NCBI RefSeq assembly: GCF_015679985.1
Contig: NZ_CP049239.1
Coordinates: forward strand, 310,001-374,000
DNA length: 64,000 nucleotides
Reading direction: 5' to 3'
Source of the DNA: Campylobacter concisus
GTDB lineage: Bacteria > Campylobacterota > Campylobacteria > Campylobacterales > Campylobacteraceae
Positions 1 through 9,654 of the stretch are shown one piece after another. Within the stretch, counting starts at the first letter, position 1, and each line of letters opens with the position of its first letter. The notes under the pieces were generated by a model. The model worked only from the letters and a program-made list of their open reading frames with translations, had not been told where the DNA came from and did no database searches. The position numbers and the translations under genes are program-made.

Positions 1-958
1 TGATATTTGGCTCATCATTGCCTAGCCATAAATTTATCAAAACTCTAACATAAAGCACGCACATAACCATTGCTGAATAGGGAAATCCAGGCAGTGCAAA
101 TATATATTTTTCGCCCGATTTTGCTATCTTGATGTGACGGCCCGGCTTAACAGCGGCCTTATCTATGATGACGCTAAAATTTTCTTTTAAAGTATCTTTT
201 ACAAAGTCATAATCTCCCATGCTAACGCCACCAGTTGTTATTAAGACATCAGCTGATTTTAGTGCATTTATGATAGCTTTTTTAACAAGCGTAGCCTCAT
301 CTTTTACGATCTCGCAAAGGATTGGCTCAGCTCCCATTTTACGTATTTGCATCGCTATACCTATGTGATTTGAGCTATGAATTTGTGCAGCGTTTTCTAG
401 TGGCTCGCCAAGGTCTTTGATCTCGCTACCAGTTGCAATTATTGCTACTCTAGGACGGATGAAAACGCTTACGTGAAAGATGCCAAGCTCAGCAAGGAGT
501 GCGATTTCTGCGTAACTAAGCTTGGTGCCTTTTTTTATTAAAATTTCTCCCTTTTTGTAGCTCTCGCCCACCGCACGCACAGCAAAGCCCTTTGATACAC
601 CTTTTTTGATAGTGATCTTTGAGCCATTAACTTCGACATTTTCAACTGGCACTAGCGTATCTGAGCCCTCACTCATGAGTGAGCCAGTAAAGGTTTTAAC
701 GCATTTGTTCCCGCTTATTTTTATTTCCTTGTCACTTCCTGCGGGAAGATCGGTGATGAGCTCAAGCTCACTTAAGCTATCACCATATGCAAATGCGTAG
801 CCATCCATCGCTGAAACTGGCTTTGCTGGATAGTTTTTATCTGCTATCACATCGTGTGCGATATTTCTATCAAGAGCATCTGTGATGGCGATCTTTTCTA
901 CTTTATCCCAAATCTCGACTGTATCTTTTAAAATCTTTAAACTATCCTCATAACTCAT
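1..958 (-). CDS. moeA: Molybdopterin molybdenumtransferase MoeA (partial, C-terminus outside window)
   Basis: The protein inserts molybdate (or tungstate) into adenylylated molybdopterin, the last step of Mo cofactor synthesis in the cytoplasm. Reading leftwards from an ATG at 958, 319 codons stay open to the window edge. Visible motifs are SAMDGYA near residues 49-55 (MoeA N-terminal domain) and ITTGGVSMGDYD in the MoCF-binding domain. The following PGFPYSAMV stretch is the join to domain IV, which lies outside. The cofactor is needed by the formate dehydrogenase at 20.5 kb. The product is clear from the motifs; which MoeA paralogue it is, if there are several, cannot be told. Confidence 0.93.
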   Translation of the reverse strand, partial: MSYEDSLKILKDTVEIWDKVEKIAITDALDRNIAHDVIADKNYPAKPVSAMDGYAFAYGDSLSELELITDLPAGSDKEIKISGNKCVKTFTGSLMSEGSDTLVPVENVEVNGSKITIKKGVSKGFAVRAVGESYKKGEILIKKGTKLSYAEIALLAELGIFHVSVFIRPRVAIIATGSEIKDLGEPLENAAQIHSSNHIGIAMQIRKMGAEPILCEIVKDEATLVKKAIINALKSADVLITTGGVSMGDYDFVKDTLKENFSVIIDKAAVKPGRHIKIAKSGEKYIFALPGFPYSAMVMCVLYVRVLINLWLGNDEPNI

Positions 959-1102
959 GATATCTCGCACTTTGTGTCCTTTTTCGTAAAATTTTATTAT
1001 TTTAGCTATTTGGCTCTTAAATTTTATACTTTCTTTATTTATGCTCTATTAAAATGCCATTTAAGAAATCAGTTTGATTTTACCCTATACACAGGAATAT
1101 TC

Positions 1103-2161
1103 ATGAATAAAACATTGCTTTACATCATCGCAGGTGCAAGCCTTGGCATTCTTGGCCCAGTGCTTGTTTATTTTGGCAACCCAGCAAACATGGGCGTTTG
1201 TGCGGCTTGCTTTTTAAGGGATAGCGTAGGTGCTCTTGGCTTTCACCAAGCCAAGGTCGTGCAGTATCTAAGGCCAGAAATTTTAGGTCTTATCATCGGA
1301 GGCTTTCTAGCTAGCATGCTTTGGAGTAGAAATTTCACTCCAGTATCAGGCAGTGCGGCATTTTCTAGATTTTTCTTAGGCGTGTTTGCTATGATTGGTT
1401 GCCTTATCTTTTTGGGCTGCCCATGGAGAGTATTTTTACGTCTTGGCGGAGGAGATATGACCGCTATTGCTGGTCTTGTCGGTCTATTTGCTGGCGTTTT
1501 TGTTGGACGATTTTTCAAGAAAAATGGTTACGTCATACCTGAAAATGATGCCACAACAAAGCCAGTTGCGTTTTTGCCATTAATCATTGCTATTTTGCTT
1601 TTAATAGCCCTTGTCTTTGGCTTAAAGCTTGGCGATAATGGTGCTTTATTTAGCTCAGAAAAAGGCCCAGGTTCACAGCACGCAAATATCTTTATCTCAC
1701 TTATTTGCGCCATTGTTATTGGCATTTTTATGCAAAGAAGTAAATTTTGTTCGGTTGGAGCGATTAGCAAAGTCTTTGAGCGTGATCTTTCAATGTTTTA
1801 TGGCATTGTATCTATCATCGTTTTTGCAAGTATCACAAATTTAGCTCTTGGACAATATAAATTTGGCTTTGAAGCTCAACCTATCGCCCACAATGACGTT
1901 CTTTGGAATTTCCTTGGCATGAGCTTAGCTGGTCTTTGCTTTAGCCTAAGTTATGGCTGCCCAGGCAAACATTTAGTGCAAATGGGAGCTGGAAATTTAA
2001 GCTCAGCTGTATTTGTTTTAGGCATGGGAGCAGGCGCTGCGATAAGCCACAACTTCATACTTGCAAGCTCTGGAGCTGGTATAACTCCTTACGCCCCATA
2101 TGCCGTAGCGATCGGCTTTATCTATGCTATTTATGTTGGAGTTTTTACTAAAAAAGCATAA
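1103..2161 (+). CDS. YedE/YeeE-family membrane protein, putative selenium transporter (FdhT-like)
   Basis: A 352-residue polytopic inner-membrane protein of the YedE/YeeE sulfur/selenium transport family. The first predicted helix is followed by the motif GVCAACFLRD, with a CxxC pair, which I recognise from selenium-associated YedE proteins. A second conserved cysteine half-motif (FLGCPWR, then RSKFCSVGA and SYGCPGKH) recurs along the chain, giving the two-fold repeat typical of the family. I chose the ATG at 1103 because translation further upstream would be hydrophobic nonsense running into the moeA promoter. In C. jejuni the homologue FdhT (Cj1500) is needed for formate dehydrogenase activity and selenium use. 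The usual TusA-like partner gene (FdhU) does not follow here. Function is inferred from family and from the selenoenzyme genes in the same window. Confidence 0.82.
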   Translation: MNKTLLYIIAGASLGILGPVLVYFGNPANMGVCAACFLRDSVGALGFHQAKVVQYLRPEILGLIIGGFLASMLWSRNFTPVSGSAAFSRFFLGVFAMIGCLIFLGCPWRVFLRLGGGDMTAIAGLVGLFAGVFVGRFFKKNGYVIPENDATTKPVAFLPLIIAILLLIALVFGLKLGDNGALFSSEKGPGSQHANIFISLICAIVIGIFMQRSKFCSVGAISKVFERDLSMFYGIVSIIVFASITNLALGQYKFGFEAQPIAHNDVLWNFLGMSLAGLCFSLSYGCPGKHLVQMGAGNLSSAVFVLGMGAGAAISHNFILASSGAGITPYAPYAVAIGFIYAIYVGVFTKKA

Positions 2162-2190
2162 TATAAATTTGGCTGCCTTTGCAGTCAAAT

Positions 2191-2274
2191 TTACTCACTT
2201 TTTATATCTATCACCTCATCAAAAAGCTCAAAAAGCTCGCGTTGGTATGTGATCATTAAAATATTAGCCTTAAT
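2191..2274 (-). pseudogene. Possible C-terminal remnant of an ABC-transporter ATPase
   Basis: On the minus strand 27 sense codons lie between two stops. They read ILMITYQRELFELFDEVIDI, which looks like the last strand, H-loop and C-terminal helix of an ABC ATPase (usual form ILMITHQ). It has no start, no Walker motifs and a Tyr where the H-loop His is expected. I read it as a leftover of a deleted gene. The piece is short enough to be chance. Confidence 0.3.
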
Positions 2275-2440
2275 CTAAAATTTTTTAGTGGCAATAGTAA
2301 TGTATTTTTTAAGATGGCAAATGATAATTTCAAATCTAACTAAAATTTTAACAATGAATTGGTAAAAATTAATAAACATCAATATAAAGTAAATATTTTA
2401 AGCTATTTTGATATAGAGTATCGATTTTAATTTTATCTAA

Positions 2441-4535
2441 ATGAATTCTATGAAGTTTAGTATACTTGCTTCATCACTGATCTTTAGCTCGCTGTGGGCT
2501 TTAGATACAAATAACAGTGATTATTCAGTTGTTTTACCAACTATCGAGGTGGAAGGTATCTCGGAGCAAAATACCCTAAAAGGTTATATCGCGTATGATA
2601 GTGCGGATATCAATAGAAATGGGCTCAGCAATAAAGAGACGCCACAAACTATCGAAAATATAGATATACAAAAGAACAGAAACTACGGTACAAATGATCT
2701 CTCAAGTATCCTAGAAGGATTGATGCAGGCTATGATATGAGAGGCGAGAGCATCAAGATAAGAGGCTTTAGTGTTGATGGTGGCGATATATATAGAGACG
2801 GTGTTAGAGACTCTGGTCAGATAAGACGCAGTACAGCAAATGTTGAGAGAGTTGAAATTTTAAAAGGGCCAGCTTCGATCTTATATGGAAGAAGCGATGG
2901 CGGCGCAGTTGTAAATTTAGTTAGTAAAAAGGCAAATTTTATGCCTGTTTATAAGCTCTCAGGAAGAGTTGGTAGCTGGAGTAGATATGGTGGTGGTATC
3001 GATATAAATCACGTAGTAAATAATCAACTAGCTGCAAGGCTAACGACTGATATGGAGCGTGGAAAATCATGGAGAGATGGTATAAAATATAAAAATTTTA
3101 TGATAAGTCCAAGTATTATTGTGACAAATGATGGTGGAACAGTGAGCTTTGAGGCGCAATACACATATGATAATGCTTGGCGTGTACCTGATAGAATGCC
3201 AACAAAAAGTGTCTATGACAAGCTTGGTATCGACTATACAAAGGGCTTTTCTCATGATGGAGACTTTGTTGAAGATAAGCTTCATTTCTTTCGTACCGAG
3301 CTAAATGCAGAGTTAGTAAAGGACATGAATTTAAAATGGGTTTTTGGTTATAGAAAAGCTAGTCAAAATTTTGACCATTATTTTAGTGGTACCATCATGC
3401 CCGGAAATAGACTAAAGCAAAACTATGCTAAACAACAAACCGATAATGACACACTCTCAAATGCCATAACACTTACAAAAGAGCTTGAATTTACAAGATT
3501 TAAGCATAATCTTACTTTTGGATATGACAACAGCGTAGAAACTCGCCATCCAAGGCTTTGGTTTGATAGTGCAAAAAATGTGACCATAAATCCATACGCA
3601 TCAAGATCAAGTTGGGGTAGTGTGGGCTACATACCACTTAATACTGATAATAAGCATAAAGCCATAAATAATGGAGTATTTCTCGAGGATTTAATAAGCT
3701 TAGACGACAAATATAGGCTACTTGTTGGTGGAAGGTTTGACTTTTATAAATTTAAAACAAGAAATATTACAAATATGACAAATAGCTACAAAGGGCACTC
3801 TTTTAGTCCAAGAGTTGGCTTGCTATGGGATTTTTTACCAGAGCATACCGCATATGCTTCATACTCAAAGAGTTTTGCCCCATACGGTGGCCGTGGAAAT
3901 ATAGGTATAAGTATAGTCGATACAACGATGCTTGATCTAAAACCGCAGAATAATGAGCAATATGAAATCGGCTTAAAAAGCACATGGGCTGATAATAGAT
4001 TTAGCTCAAACTTAGCGATATTTCAGATCGAGCATAACAATATAAGATATAGACCAGATCCTATAAATGATCCATATACTTGGGCGCAACGTGGTAAAGA
4101 GCGAAGTCGTGGTATAGAGCTAAATATCTTGGGTAAAATTTATGAAAATTTATATCTAAGAAGTTCTCTTGGATATATGAGAGCTATTATCGCAAGTGAT
4201 AAATCAAATCCATTAAACGAAAGACTTAGTCTAAACAATACAACCAACTGGCAGGGCAATGTTTTTTAAGATATGCTAAAAACGACAAATGGTATGTCGA
4301 AAGTGGCGTAACAGGATACTCTAAACGATATAGCTACCGCATAAGTAATGGTAGAGTCATAGACGAACATCTTCCTGGTTTTGCTAGATTTGATGCAAGT
4401 GCTGGATATAACTTTAACGAACACGCTCAAATAACATTAGCAATAAACAATATCCTAAATAAAAAATACTGGCGTTCTGATTCAAGACCGGGCGACGAGA
4501 GATCGTTTATGCTAAATATGCACTACACTTTTTAA
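2441..4535 (+). pseudogene. TonB-dependent siderophore receptor, interrupted by two frameshifts
   Basis: An outer-membrane ferric-siderophore receptor, about 697 codons, split over three frames. Segment 1 (2441-2740) has the signal peptide and the start of the plug; an alternative start is ATG 2450. Segment 2 (2737-4269) carries the plug core (ESIKIRGF, VERVEILKGPASILYG) and most of the barrel (YASYSKSFAPYG, LKPQNNEQYEIGLKS). Segment 3 (about 4266-4535) has the C-terminal strands, including INNILNKKYW, and ends in the terminal aromatic residue (MHYTF). Adding one A near 2719 (GGATT to GGAATT) joins segments 1 and 2 as EGIDAGYDMRG. Adding one T to the T6 run at 4262-4267 joins 2 and 3 as NVFLRYAK. 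No obvious ribosome site precedes the first ATG. The receptor is inactive as read, unless the losses are sequencing errors or phase variation at the T run. Confidence 0.88.
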
Positions 4536-4543
4536 CTAAAATT

Positions 4544-4575
4544 TACACCGCCTTCTCTTTGGCGGTGTAATCTTT
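4544..4575 (+). terminator. Rho-independent terminator after the TonB receptor
   Basis: A perfect 9-bp stem (TACACCGCC at 4544-4552, GGCGGTGTA at 4561-4569) is followed by ATCTTTTG. It sits 9 bases after the receptor stop codon. Confidence 0.8.
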
Positions 4576-4595
4576 TGTTATGTGAAATTTGGAGA

Positions 4596-4622
4596 AAATT
4601 AGCCACCAAAGATGGCTAAATT
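4596..4622 (-). terminator. Terminator of the SurA-like chaperone gene
   Basis: An inverted repeat TTAGCCA (4599-4605) / TGGCTAA (4613-4619) lies just downstream of the minus-strand gene ending at 4628. On the minus strand it is followed by an AT-rich run. With the terminator at 4544 it separates the two convergent genes. Confidence 0.55.
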
Positions 4623-4627
4623 TGAAG

Positions 4628-5458
4628 TTATCTTAAAATTTGAATCTTTGCTTTTGCGCGGAGTTTATCAAAATAATCAGCCATAAGTTTTTCTTGCTCA
4701 CCTTGATAAAGCTCATTTATAACATTATCCTTAACGTCTGCAAAGCTTGGTGTGTATGAGCCGATCTTCTCTTTTACTAAAAACATATCAAAGCTGTCAG
4801 GCCCTTGCAAAGGCTGTGTGTAGTCACCGTTATTTGTGCTTGAGATGATCGCAGCAAGCCTTGGATCTATGCTTTGATAGTCCAAACTAACCTCTTGTGT
4901 TTGCACGCCGTCTAGTAGCTTCGGACTTGTCTTTTGAGCCTCAAGTAGCTCAGGATCTTTTGCTCTATAAACTACGACTCTAGCGGTGCTAAAGACCTTA
5001 AATTTATCAGGATTAGCATCAAAATACATCTTTGCTTTTTGCTCATTTACATTTTTACCAGCTTCAGCCAAGATGCTTTTATAAAGCTTTTCTTGAAGCA
5101 TCTTTTTTTCTATGTTGTTTTTAAACTCCAAAAAGTCCATGCCTTGAGCTTGGATAGAGCTTCTAAACTGCGAATTTGTCATGCCATTTTGCTTTGCGAT
5201 CGATTCGATTCTATCGTTTAGCTCAAATGGCGTTACACTAATGTTTAAATTTTTTATCTGAGCATCTTCGAGCCTATCTCTTATGAGTAAATTTAAAGCA
5301 TCTTGTTCGCTAGCTCTTAGCTGTTCTTTCAAGCTATAAACTTCATAAAGCGTGATTGGTTCGTTCTCTACAATAGCTGCGATACCGTTTATCATCTGAG
5401 CCGAATATAAATTTAAAGCACTTAGCATGCCAGCAGCCAAAAAGAGCAATTTTTTCAT
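4628..5458 (-). CDS. Periplasmic SurA-like chaperone / peptidyl-prolyl isomerase family (Cj1289-like)
   Basis: A 276-residue exported protein. A signal peptide covers residues 1-20 (MKKLLFLAAGMLSALNLYSA). A SurA-N-like helical domain follows (INGIAAIVENEPITLYEV to about residue 130), then a divergent parvulin-like domain (KVFSTARVVVYRA onward) and a C-terminal helix. I chose ATG 5458 over an upstream in-frame ATG at 5503 because it puts the signal peptide at the N-terminus. In C. jejuni the equivalent gene Cj1289 also neighbours gltX and encodes a SurA-type chaperone that helps outer-membrane proteins fold. It is divergent from gltX, with 70 bp between the starts. Isomerase activity is uncertain because the parvulin domain is poorly conserved. 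Confidence 0.8.
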   Translation of the reverse strand: MKKLLFLAAGMLSALNLYSAQMINGIAAIVENEPITLYEVYSLKEQLRASEQDALNLLIRDRLEDAQIKNLNISVTPFELNDRIESIAKQNGMTNSQFRSSIQAQGMDFLEFKNNIEKKMLQEKLYKSILAEAGKNVNEQKAKMYFDANPDKFKVFSTARVVVYRAKDPELLEAQKTSPKLLDGVQTQEVSLDYQSIDPRLAAIISSTNNGDYTQPLQGPDSFDMFLVKEKIGSYTPSFADVKDNVINELYQGEQEKLMADYFDKLRAKAKIQILR

Positions 5459-5528
5459 AATAAAACCTTTATTTAAGTATTTAGTAAATATAATTTTGGG
5501 CAATTATAACATAAAAATAAGGCACAAA

Positions 5529-6908
5529 ATGATAGTTACTAGATTTGCTCCGTCGCCTACTGGATACCTACATATAGGCGGACTTAGGACAGCCCTTTAT
5601 AATTATTTATATGCAAGAGCTAATAATGGAAAATTTTTACTTCGTATCGAAGATACTGACCTAAAACGAAACTCAGAAGAGGCCACGCAAGCCATAAAAG
5701 AGGCATTTGCTTGGTGTAAGCTTGATCACGACGGCGAAGTGACATATCAGTCAAAGAGGTTTGATCTTTACAAAGAGTATGTTAAAAAACTACTTGAAGA
5801 AGGCAAAGCATATAAATGCTATATGAGCAAGGATGAGCTTGAGGAGCTTAGAGCCAGCCAAGAGGCTAGAAAAGAGCGCCCAAAATATGATAATAGATAT
5901 AGAGATTTTACTGGCACGCCTCCAGCTGGCATCGAGCCAGTCATCCGTATAAAAGCCCCGCTTAGCGGCGAGATCGTCATACATGATGGCATAAAAGGCG
6001 AGGTTAAATTTAAGGTTGAAGACATATTAGATGACTTCATCATCGCTAGAAGTGACGGCACACCGACTTATAACTTCACGGTCGTAATAGATGACGCATT
6101 AATGGGCGTAACAGACGTCATCCGTGGTGATGATCACCTCTCAAATACCCCAAAACAGATCGTTCTTTACGAGGCACTTGGCTTTAAGGTTCCAAAATTT
6201 TATCACGTCGCTATGATAAACGGCGAGGATGGCAAAAAGCTTAGCAAAAGGCACGGCGCAACTGATGTTATGGAGTATAAAAAGATGGGCTACCTGCCTG
6301 AAGCGCTCTTAAATTTTCTCGTTCGTCTTGGCTGGAGCCACGGCGATGATGAGATTTTTACTATTGAAGATATGCTTAAATACTTCAATCCAAACGATAT
6401 CAACAAAAGCTCAAGCACTTATAACGCTCAAAAGCTTGACTGGCTAAATTCTCACTACATCAAGACCTTGCCTTATGAGAGGCTAGCACAAGATATGCTT
6501 GAATTTGGCGTGGATTTTAAGGCTTTGGTAAAGGGTGAGCTACTTCTAAATTCGCTCCGTGAGAGATCAAAGACACTAATCGAAATGGCAAATAGCGCAA
6601 ATGCGATCATCAACTCTCCAAAAAGCTACGATGAGAAAGCTTGGGCTAAATTTATAAATGAAAATAGCAAAGAAATTTTGGCTAAATTTGCTCAAATTTT
6701 AGACCGTGACCTTGACGCAAAGGGCTATGAGGAGCTAACAAATAAATTTTTAGAGCAAAATGGCTTAAAGCTAAAAGACCTAGCCCAGGCTCTAAGGATA
6801 GCGCTAACTGGCTCAAGCGTGAGCCCAAGCATATTTGAAGTGCTTGAAGTAGTGGGCAGTAGCGAGACGAAAAATAGAATACAAAATTTATTAAAGGAAG
6901 AAAAATGA
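5529..6908 (+). CDS. gltX: Glutamyl-tRNA synthetase
   Basis: A class I aminoacyl-tRNA synthetase of 459 residues that charges tRNA with glutamate. The HIGH-type motif is in [18 protein letters not shown] near residue 10 and the KMSKS-type motif is KKLSKRHG near residue 240. I chose ATG 5529 because the conserved sequence begins [12 protein letters not shown]. The position next to the malic enzyme matches C. jejuni gltX2 (Cj1288c). Many epsilonproteobacteria carry two GltX, one of which charges tRNA-Gln for later amidation; sequence alone does not settle which this is. The stop codon overlaps the next start by 4 bases. Confidence 0.95.
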   Translation: MIVTRFAPSPTGYLHIGGLRTALYNYLYARANNGKFLLRIEDTDLKRNSEEATQAIKEAFAWCKLDHDGEVTYQSKRFDLYKEYVKKLLEEGKAYKCYMSKDELEELRASQEARKERPKYDNRYRDFTGTPPAGIEPVIRIKAPLSGEIVIHDGIKGEVKFKVEDILDDFIIARSDGTPTYNFTVVIDDALMGVTDVIRGDDHLSNTPKQIVLYEALGFKVPKFYHVAMINGEDGKKLSKRHGATDVMEYKKMGYLPEALLNFLVRLGWSHGDDEIFTIEDMLKYFNPNDINKSSSTYNAQKLDWLNSHYIKTLPYERLAQDMLEFGVDFKALVKGELLLNSLRERSKTLIEMANSANAIINSPKSYDEKAWAKFINENSKEILAKFAQILDRDLDAKGYEELTNKFLEQNGLKLKDLAQALRIALTGSSVSPSIFEVLEVVGSSETKNRIQNLLKEEK

Positions 6909-8158
6909 CACATGTAACTAAAGAAGAAGCACTAAACTACCACATAGGCGGTAAGATCGAGATAAAGGTAAAGACGCCTTGCGAGACATCAAGAGACCTT
7001 TCAATGGCCTATACGCCTGGCGTTGCAGAGCCTTGCAAAGAGATAGAAGCTGACAATGAACTAGCTTATAAATATACAAATAAAGCAAATCTAGTAGCCG
7101 TTATCACTGATGGTACGGCTGTTCTTGGACTTGGCGACATCGGCGCTATCGCTGGTAAGCCAGTTATGGAAGGAAAGTCAGTTTTATTTAAAAAATTTGC
7201 AAATGTTGATGCCTTTGACATCGAGCTAGACGAGCATGATCCAGATAAGATCGTTGAGATTTGCAAGGCTCTTGCTCCGACATTTGGCGGTATAAATTTA
7301 GAAGATATCCGTGCTCCAAAGTGCTTTGAGATCGAGAGAAAGCTTCAAGAAGCAGTCGATATCCCAGTCATGCATGACGATCAGCACGGCACGGCGATGA
7401 TAACAAGTGCTGGCATGATAAATGCGATGGAAATTTCTGGCAAAGATATCTCAAAGATAAAGATCGTAGTTAGTGGCGCAGGTGCAGCTGGTATCGCTTG
7501 CGCGAAGATGTATAAAGCGCTTGGTGCAAAACACATCGTGATGATAGATAGTAAAGGCGTCATCCACTCAAAAAGAACAGATCTTACACCTGAAAAGGTA
7601 GAGTTCGCGCTTGAAACTGAGGATAGAACTTTGGCTGATGCGATGAGGGGCGCTGATATGTTTTTAGGCCTTTCTAAGCCTGGCGTACTTACAAAAGAGA
7701 TGGTTGCTTCAATGAATAAAGAGCCTATCATCTTTGCTTTGGCAAACCCAGTGCCTGAAATTTATCCAGAGGATGTTGAGGCTGTAAGAAGTGACGTTAT
7801 GATGGGTACAGGCAGAAGCGACTATCCTAACCAAGTAAATAACGTTTTAGGTTTCCCATTTATCTTTAGAGGTGCGCTTGACGTTAGAGCTAAAAAGATC
7901 ACTGAAAATATGAAAATGGCTGCAGCTAGAGCACTTGCGCAGCTTGCAAAAGAGCCAGTGCCAGCTGAAGTTTTAAAGGCAAGTGGCGTTAGCGAGCTAA
8001 AATTTGGCAAAGAGTATATTATCCCAAAACCATTTGACAAGCGCGTATTAACAGCAGTCGCTCCAGCAGTTGCAAAAGCAGCAGTTGAAGATGGCGTGGC
8101 GAGAGTAAAAGATTTTGATGTTGAGGCTTACAAAGCCAAGCTTGCAAAAGGATTTTAA
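6905..8158 (+). CDS. NAD(P)-dependent malic enzyme (malate oxidoreductase, short form)
   Basis: Oxidative decarboxylation of malate to pyruvate in the cytoplasm. The 417-residue length matches the short bacterial malic enzymes, which lack the C-terminal phosphotransacetylase-like domain of MaeB. Motifs: [12 protein letters not shown] near the N-terminus, [11 protein letters not shown] (residues about 73-83), the metal-binding region [10 protein letters not shown], the NAD-binding [12 protein letters not shown], and [13 protein letters not shown]. The ATG overlaps the gltX stop (ATGA), so the two are probably translationally coupled. It corresponds to Cj1287c. Confidence 0.93.
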   Translation: MTHVTKEEALNYHIGGKIEIKVKTPCETSRDLSMAYTPGVAEPCKEIEADNELAYKYTNKANLVAVITDGTAVLGLGDIGAIAGKPVMEGKSVLFKKFANVDAFDIELDEHDPDKIVEICKALAPTFGGINLEDIRAPKCFEIERKLQEAVDIPVMHDDQHGTAMITSAGMINAMEISGKDISKIKIVVSGAGAAGIACAKMYKALGAKHIVMIDSKGVIHSKRTDLTPEKVEFALETEDRTLADAMRGADMFLGLSKPGVLTKEMVASMNKEPIIFALANPVPEIYPEDVEAVRSDVMMGTGRSDYPNQVNNVLGFPFIFRGALDVRAKKITENMKMAAARALAQLAKEPVPAEVLKASGVSELKFGKEYIIPKPFDKRVLTAVAPAVAKAAVEDGVARVKDFDVEAYKAKLAKGF

Positions 8159-8160
8159 AA

Positions 8161-8193
8161 TTTAGCCCAAATTTTGGGCTAAACTCTTTTTGG
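8161..8193 (+). terminator. Terminator after the malic enzyme gene
   Basis: An 11-bp perfect inverted repeat (TTTAGCCCAAA at 8161-8171, TTTGGGCTAAA at 8173-8183) is followed by CTCTTTTTGG. It begins 3 bases after the stop codon, so upp probably has its own promoter or is expressed by read-through. Confidence 0.8.
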
Positions 8194-8242
8194 CATTTTG
8201 TAAAGATAAACCCTGTAAAAACAGTAAATTTAAGGATAAAAA

Positions 8243-8869
8243 ATGCAAAACGTTAAACTCATCTCGCACCCACTGATCGAGCATAAATTAACCATTCTAC
8301 GTGATAAAAATACCCAACCTTTTCAGTTTCGTATGCTAGTTGATGAGATCAGTTATCTTATGATCTTTGAGGCGACTAGAAATTTAAAGGTAAAAGATGT
8401 CAAAGTCCAAACTCCAGTTGCGGTGGCAGATGCAAAGAGGCTTACTACAAAAGTGATGATATGCCCCATCTTAAGGGCTGCTCTTGGTATGCTTGATAGC
8501 GTTTTTACTATTATTCCAGATGCGAGTGTGGGCTTTTTGGGCTTTCAGCGAAACGAAGAGACAGCACAAGCTGAGTTTTTCTACGCGAAGCTTCCAAAAG
8601 ACGCAAAAGAACGCATGGCGATCATCATCGATCCTATGTTTGCAACTGGTGGCACGGCGATAGATGCGGTCAAATTCTTACGTGAAAAGGGCGTTAAGGA
8701 GATCAAATTTATCTCTATCATCGCTGCTCCTGAGGGGCTAAAGAGATTTAGCGAAATTTACCCAGACGTCGAGGTCTATACAGCTTCGATTGATGAGAAG
8801 CTAAATGAGAAAAACTATATCGTTCCAGGTCTTGGTGATGCTGGCGATAGAGTTTTTAACACGCTTTAA
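8243..8869 (+). CDS. upp: Uracil phosphoribosyltransferase
   Basis: Pyrimidine salvage: uracil + PRPP gives UMP. The protein has 208 residues, the standard family length. The PRPP loop is MAIIIDPMFATGGTAIDAV (about residues 124-142), and the C-terminal uracil-binding region reads IVPGLGDAGDRVFNT. AAGGA lies just before the ATG. It is followed after 9 bases by the barnase-like gene. C. jejuni Cj1286c is the positional equivalent. Confidence 0.96.
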   Translation: MQNVKLISHPLIEHKLTILRDKNTQPFQFRMLVDEISYLMIFEATRNLKVKDVKVQTPVAVADAKRLTTKVMICPILRAALGMLDSVFTIIPDASVGFLGFQRNEETAQAEFFYAKLPKDAKERMAIIIDPMFATGGTAIDAVKFLREKGVKEIKFISIIAAPEGLKRFSEIYPDVEVYTASIDEKLNEKNYIVPGLGDAGDRVFNTL

Positions 8870-8878
8870 GGGCAAAAT

Positions 8879-9385
8879 TTGAATAAAAGACTTTTGCCAG
8901 CCTTAGTCGCCTTTATCACTGCTATTATTGTTGGCACTTTTTTCTTTTCAAATAATGGTAGTGAAGCAAATAAAAATGCTCAAATTTTACTTGAGCAACT
9001 AAACAAAGAGGGACAAAAAAGCCAGAGCCTTGCAGAAAATGGCTCATACACTTCAAAAGATGAGGTCGCTCTTTATATCTATAAATTTAACAAGCTGCCA
9101 AAGAATTTCATAACCAAAAAAGAGGCACTTGAACTTGGCTGGGATGCAAAAAACGGAAATTTATGGCAGATAAGCGGCGGCAAAAGCATCGGCGGAGATA
9201 GATTTTCAAACAGAGAAAAGAGGCTGCCAGAAGCTGATGGTAGAAAGTGGTTTGAGTGCGATGTAAATTATAATGGCGGCAGGCGCGGCGCTGAGAGAAT
9301 TTTATACTCAAACGACGGACTTATCTACTACACGCCCGATCACTACGAGCATTTTTACCTGCTTTATGAAAAGAGGATGCAATGA
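8879..9385 (+). CDS. Barnase-family ribonuclease with N-terminal membrane/signal segment
   Basis: A 168-residue protein starting at TTG. Residues 5-23 are hydrophobic (LLPALVAFITAIIVGTFFF), so the enzyme is exported or anchored with the catalytic part in the periplasm. Residues about 58-168 align with barnase throughout: KLPKNFITKKEA, LGWDAKNGN, PGK-like GGKSIGGD, FSNREKRLP. All the catalytic and RNA-binding residues have counterparts: K80 (barnase K27), E126 (E73), R136 (R83), R140 (R87), H155 (H102). It should therefore be an active guanyl-preferring RNase. The next gene, with overlapping ATGA, is its barstar inhibitor. C. jejuni has no such genes between upp and mqnA as I know that locus, so the pair is an insertion in a housekeeping operon. 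Secreted RNase, nutrient scavenging or contact toxin are all possible. Confidence 0.9.
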   Translation: MNKRLLPALVAFITAIIVGTFFFSNNGSEANKNAQILLEQLNKEGQKSQSLAENGSYTSKDEVALYIYKFNKLPKNFITKKEALELGWDAKNGNLWQISGGKSIGGDRFSNREKRLPEADGRKWFECDVNYNGGRRGAERILYSNDGLIYYTPDHYEHFYLLYEKRMQ

Positions 9386-9654
9386 AAATCGTGATCTTAG
9401 ATGCCAAAAAGATGCTCGAAAAAGAAAAAATGCATGAGTATTTTGCCAAGAAATTTGACCTACCAGAGTACTACGGCAGAAATTTAGACGCACTCTTTGA
9501 CTGCCTTTGTGAGATAAATGAGCCAACACTTATAAAGCTAAAAAATGAAAATTTTTTGGATAGTGGCACAAAAGAGAGCTTAACTCGGCTATTTCGTGAT
9601 ATTTGCAACGAAAACGATCTAGTTAAATTTGAGCTTGTAAAAGATGAAAAATGA
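9382..9654 (+). CDS. Barstar-family RNase inhibitor
   Basis: A 90-residue cytoplasmic protein (no signal) that should bind and block the barnase-like enzyme encoded just upstream. The core LPEYYGRNLDALFDCL (residues 27-42) is nearly identical to barstar. Y30, N34, D36 and D40 match barstar Y29, N33, D35 and D39, the residues that contact the RNase active site; barstar W38 is replaced by F39. The ATG overlaps the RNase stop and its own stop overlaps the mqnA ATG (ATGA). The order toxin–antidote–mqnA is thus tightly coupled and the inhibitor should be made whenever the RNase is. Confidence 0.9.
   Translation: MKIVILDAKKMLEKEKMHEYFAKKFDLPEYYGRNLDALFDCLCEINEPTLIKLKNENFLDSGTKESLTRLFRDICNENDLVKFELVKDEK

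Noticed and set aside
2320-2336. Fur box before the broken siderophore receptor (AATGATAATTTCAAAT)
   Set aside because: Only one half resembles the Fur core and the distance to the start is over 100 bases, so support is too weak.
8879-9654. Contact-dependent inhibition (CDI) toxin tip and immunity pair
   Set aside because: There is no large CdiA-like or Rhs delivery protein in front; the RNase is a complete small gene with its own N-terminal hydrophobic segment.
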